DNA of 51,446 nucleotides, taken from positions 51,129-102,574 of the forward strand of contig JANDJC010000005.1 of NCBI GenBank assembly GCA_024331045.1. Direction: 5' to 3'. This stretch comes from Nitrospira sp. GTDB taxonomy: Bacteria; Nitrospirota; Nitrospiria; Nitrospirales; Nitrospiraceae. Of the stretch, positions 50,326 through 51,446 are shown piece by piece. The notes below the pieces were generated by a model. That model saw only the letters and a program-made list of their open reading frames with translations. It was not told the DNA's origin and ran no database searches. Made by a program: the position numbers and the translations under genes. Every line of letters begins with the position of its first letter. Positions within the stretch are counted from its first letter, which is position 1.

Positions 50326-51446
50326 ATGGCGATTGATCCGATTTGCGGCATGACCGTCGATCCCGCTCGTGCGGCGGGGCGGTATGACTACAAGGGCACC
50401 ACGTATTATTTTTGCGCGGGGTCCTGCCTTGAACGGTTTCGCGCCGATCCCGAGGCGGCCTTGCGACGAAAGCCGCTGATCCTGATGACAGCTCCCGCCG
50501 CTCCATCTCAAGTTCAAGTTCAAGCTCAAGCTCAAGCTCAAGCTCCGTCTCCGGCCGCTCCTGCTGCCAGAAAGCCGCTTCCGATGATGCAGGCGCCGAA
50601 GGGGGAGCCGCCAAAGGGCGAAGTCGATCCGGTCTGCGGCATGACGGTTCAACCGGATCACGCCGCCGGCTCGCATGTCTATCAAGGAAAAACCTACTAT
50701 TTCTGCGCCACGAGCTGCTTGACGAAATTTCGAGACGATCCCGCCTATTACCTGACTCCGCCAGGCCAGCGGGCTCCCCGCATCGTCGCGCCGCCGCCCG
50801 GCGGAACCGTGGAATATATCTGTCCGATGGACCCGGAGGTGCTGGAGACCAAACCGGGAGCTTGTCCGATCTGCGGGATGGCATTGGAGCCCAAGATCGT
50901 CTCGGCGGAGGAAACCGGCAATCCTGAACTGGATGACATGAGCCGGCGGTTGTGGCGCTGCCTCGTTCCCACGATGGTGGTCATGGCGCTGGCGATGGCC
51001 GACATGATTCCCGGCATGCCGTTACAGCAAGCGGTGGGCAACACGGTTCTCCAGTGGGCGCAGCTCGTTTTGGCGACGCCGGTCGTGCTCTGGGGGGGAG
51101 CCCCGTTCTTCCAGCGGGGCTGGGCCTCGATCGTGAATCGTTCGCCCAATATGTTTACCTTGATCGCACTTGGGACTGGCGCGGCGTATGGCTACAGTGC
51201 CGTGGCCACCATGGCACCCACCCTGTTACCCGCTTCATTCCACCGGCCTGACGGCACCGTGCCGGTTTATTTCGAGGCGAGTGCGGTCTTCACGGTGCTG
51301 GTGTTGCTGGGCCAGGTGTTGGAACTGCGCGCACGCGCGCAAACCGGGTCCGCCATCAGGGCGCTGTTGAAGCTGGCGCCCGCCACCGCGCGGCTCGTGC
51401 GGGACGATGGTCATGAGGAAGACGTGCCGATCGATCGAGTCCGAGT
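50326..51446 (+). CDS. copper-type P1B ATPase with two YHS domains (C-terminal part beyond window)
   Basis: The frame is open to the right edge; 373 codons are visible. Order: YHS domain 1 ([27 protein letters not shown]), an Ala/Gln/Pro-rich linker, YHS domain 2 ([24 protein letters not shown]), a heavy-metal-binding domain ([20 protein letters not shown]), and then the first P-type ATPase membrane segments ([36 protein letters not shown]), FFQRGWASI, and [12 protein letters not shown] at the actuator domain. YHS domains in copper ATPases bind the metal or sense it. The CPC motif and phosphorylation Asp are outside the window. It would export copper from the cytoplasm. The ATG at 50326 is the first Met ahead of the first YHS domain and has no strong Shine-Dalgarno. 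Confidence 0.87.
   Translation, partial: MAIDPICGMTVDPARAAGRYDYKGTTYYFCAGSCLERFRADPEAALRRKPLILMTAPAAPSQVQVQAQAQAQAPSPAAPAARKPLPMMQAPKGEPPKGEVDPVCGMTVQPDHAAGSHVYQGKTYYFCATSCLTKFRDDPAYYLTPPGQRAPRIVAPPPGGTVEYICPMDPEVLETKPGACPICGMALEPKIVSAEETGNPELDDMSRRLWRCLVPTMVVMALAMADMIPGMPLQQAVGNTVLQWAQLVLATPVVLWGGAPFFQRGWASIVNRSPNMFTLIALGTGAAYGYSAVATMAPTLLPASFHRPDGTVPVYFEASAVFTVLVLLGQVLELRARAQTGSAIRALLKLAPATARLVRDDGHEEDVPIDRVR
50509..50544 (+). repeat. six CAAGYT hexanucleotide units in the ATPase linker
   Basis: CAAGTT twice and CAAGCT four times encode Gln-Val/Gln-Ala dipeptides between the two YHS domains. In-frame slippage would only change linker length. Confidence 0.9.

Noticed and set aside
1..51446. 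tRNA, rRNA, CRISPR array or insertion sequence
   Set aside because: No cloverleaf-type sequence, ribosomal RNA motif, spaced repeat array or transposase was noticed when reading through the window.

Overview
The window is about 51 kb of GC-rich bacterial chromosome. It is dominated by an exopolysaccharide assembly locus coupled to an exosortase protein-sorting system. Several traits recall Nitrospira (phylum Nitrospirota): many VPLPA/VPVPA-type PEP-CTERM proteins, a fused EpsH-EpsI exosortase, a SmbP-like metal-binding protein and a receiver/zinc-ribbon protein. No rRNA or other phylogenetic marker is present, so this placement is an inference.

Layout. 1-2.5 kb: the 3' end of a lyase-like protein and a secreted beta-propeller (NHL-type) protein. 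2.6-7.3 kb, minus strand: an array of three intact PEP-CTERM proteins, one PEP-CTERM pseudogene (no start, two frameshifts) and an orphan signal-peptide stub. 7.7-8.5 kb: a degenerate receiver plus zinc-ribbon protein. 9.3-28.8 kb, plus strand: a run of 14 closely spaced genes. They encode a beta-helix protein, an asparagine-synthase-type amidotransferase, glycosyltransferases, an exosortase (XrtD-like), a FkbM methyltransferase, a flippase, a polymerase candidate, a YdcF-like protein, a CapK/PaaK-type ligase, a bi-domain oxidoreductase and a heparinase II/III-like lyase. A WecB-type epimerase converges on this run. 30.3-40.4 kb, plus strand: an initiating glycan-phosphate transferase followed by the PEP-CTERM/EPS machinery (PrsT-like TPR protein, Wza-like export protein, beta-barrel, Wzz-like chain-length protein, BY-kinase-like ATPase, secretion-type AAA ATPase). 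40.9-46.5 kb: a spermidine-synthase-like membrane protein, two more PEP-CTERM proteins and a chimeric regulator. 46.6 kb to the end: a metal-homeostasis patch (His-rich small protein, HTH protein, HMA-like protein, SmbP, Slp lipoprotein, DsbA-like oxidoreductase, and a truncated copper-type P-ATPase with YHS domains).

How it fits together. The initiating transferase, glycosyltransferases, flippase and polymerase would build a lipid-linked glycan. The Wzz/Wza/beta-barrel/ATPase set would export it. The exosortase would cleave the VPLPA/VPVPA proteins at their sorting signals so that they end up associated with the exported matrix.

Most notable signals. (1) A single ORF at 44964-46505 carries an export signal, a complete internal exosortase-type sorting signal (VPIPA, hydrophobic stretch, RR) and then a cytoplasmic receiver-like domain plus OmpR-type winged helix. 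It looks like a membrane-tethered transcription factor with an exosortase recognition site built into its tether. (2) A shared 20-bp element (core GTCACATCTGGTGCA) lies upstream of all five intact PEP-CTERM genes and nowhere else that I found. (3) An identical 18-bp palindromic element precedes both the 9.3-kb and the 30.3-kb polysaccharide gene runs. (4) A strong intrinsic terminator lies directly in front of the chimeric regulator, which suggests read-through control.
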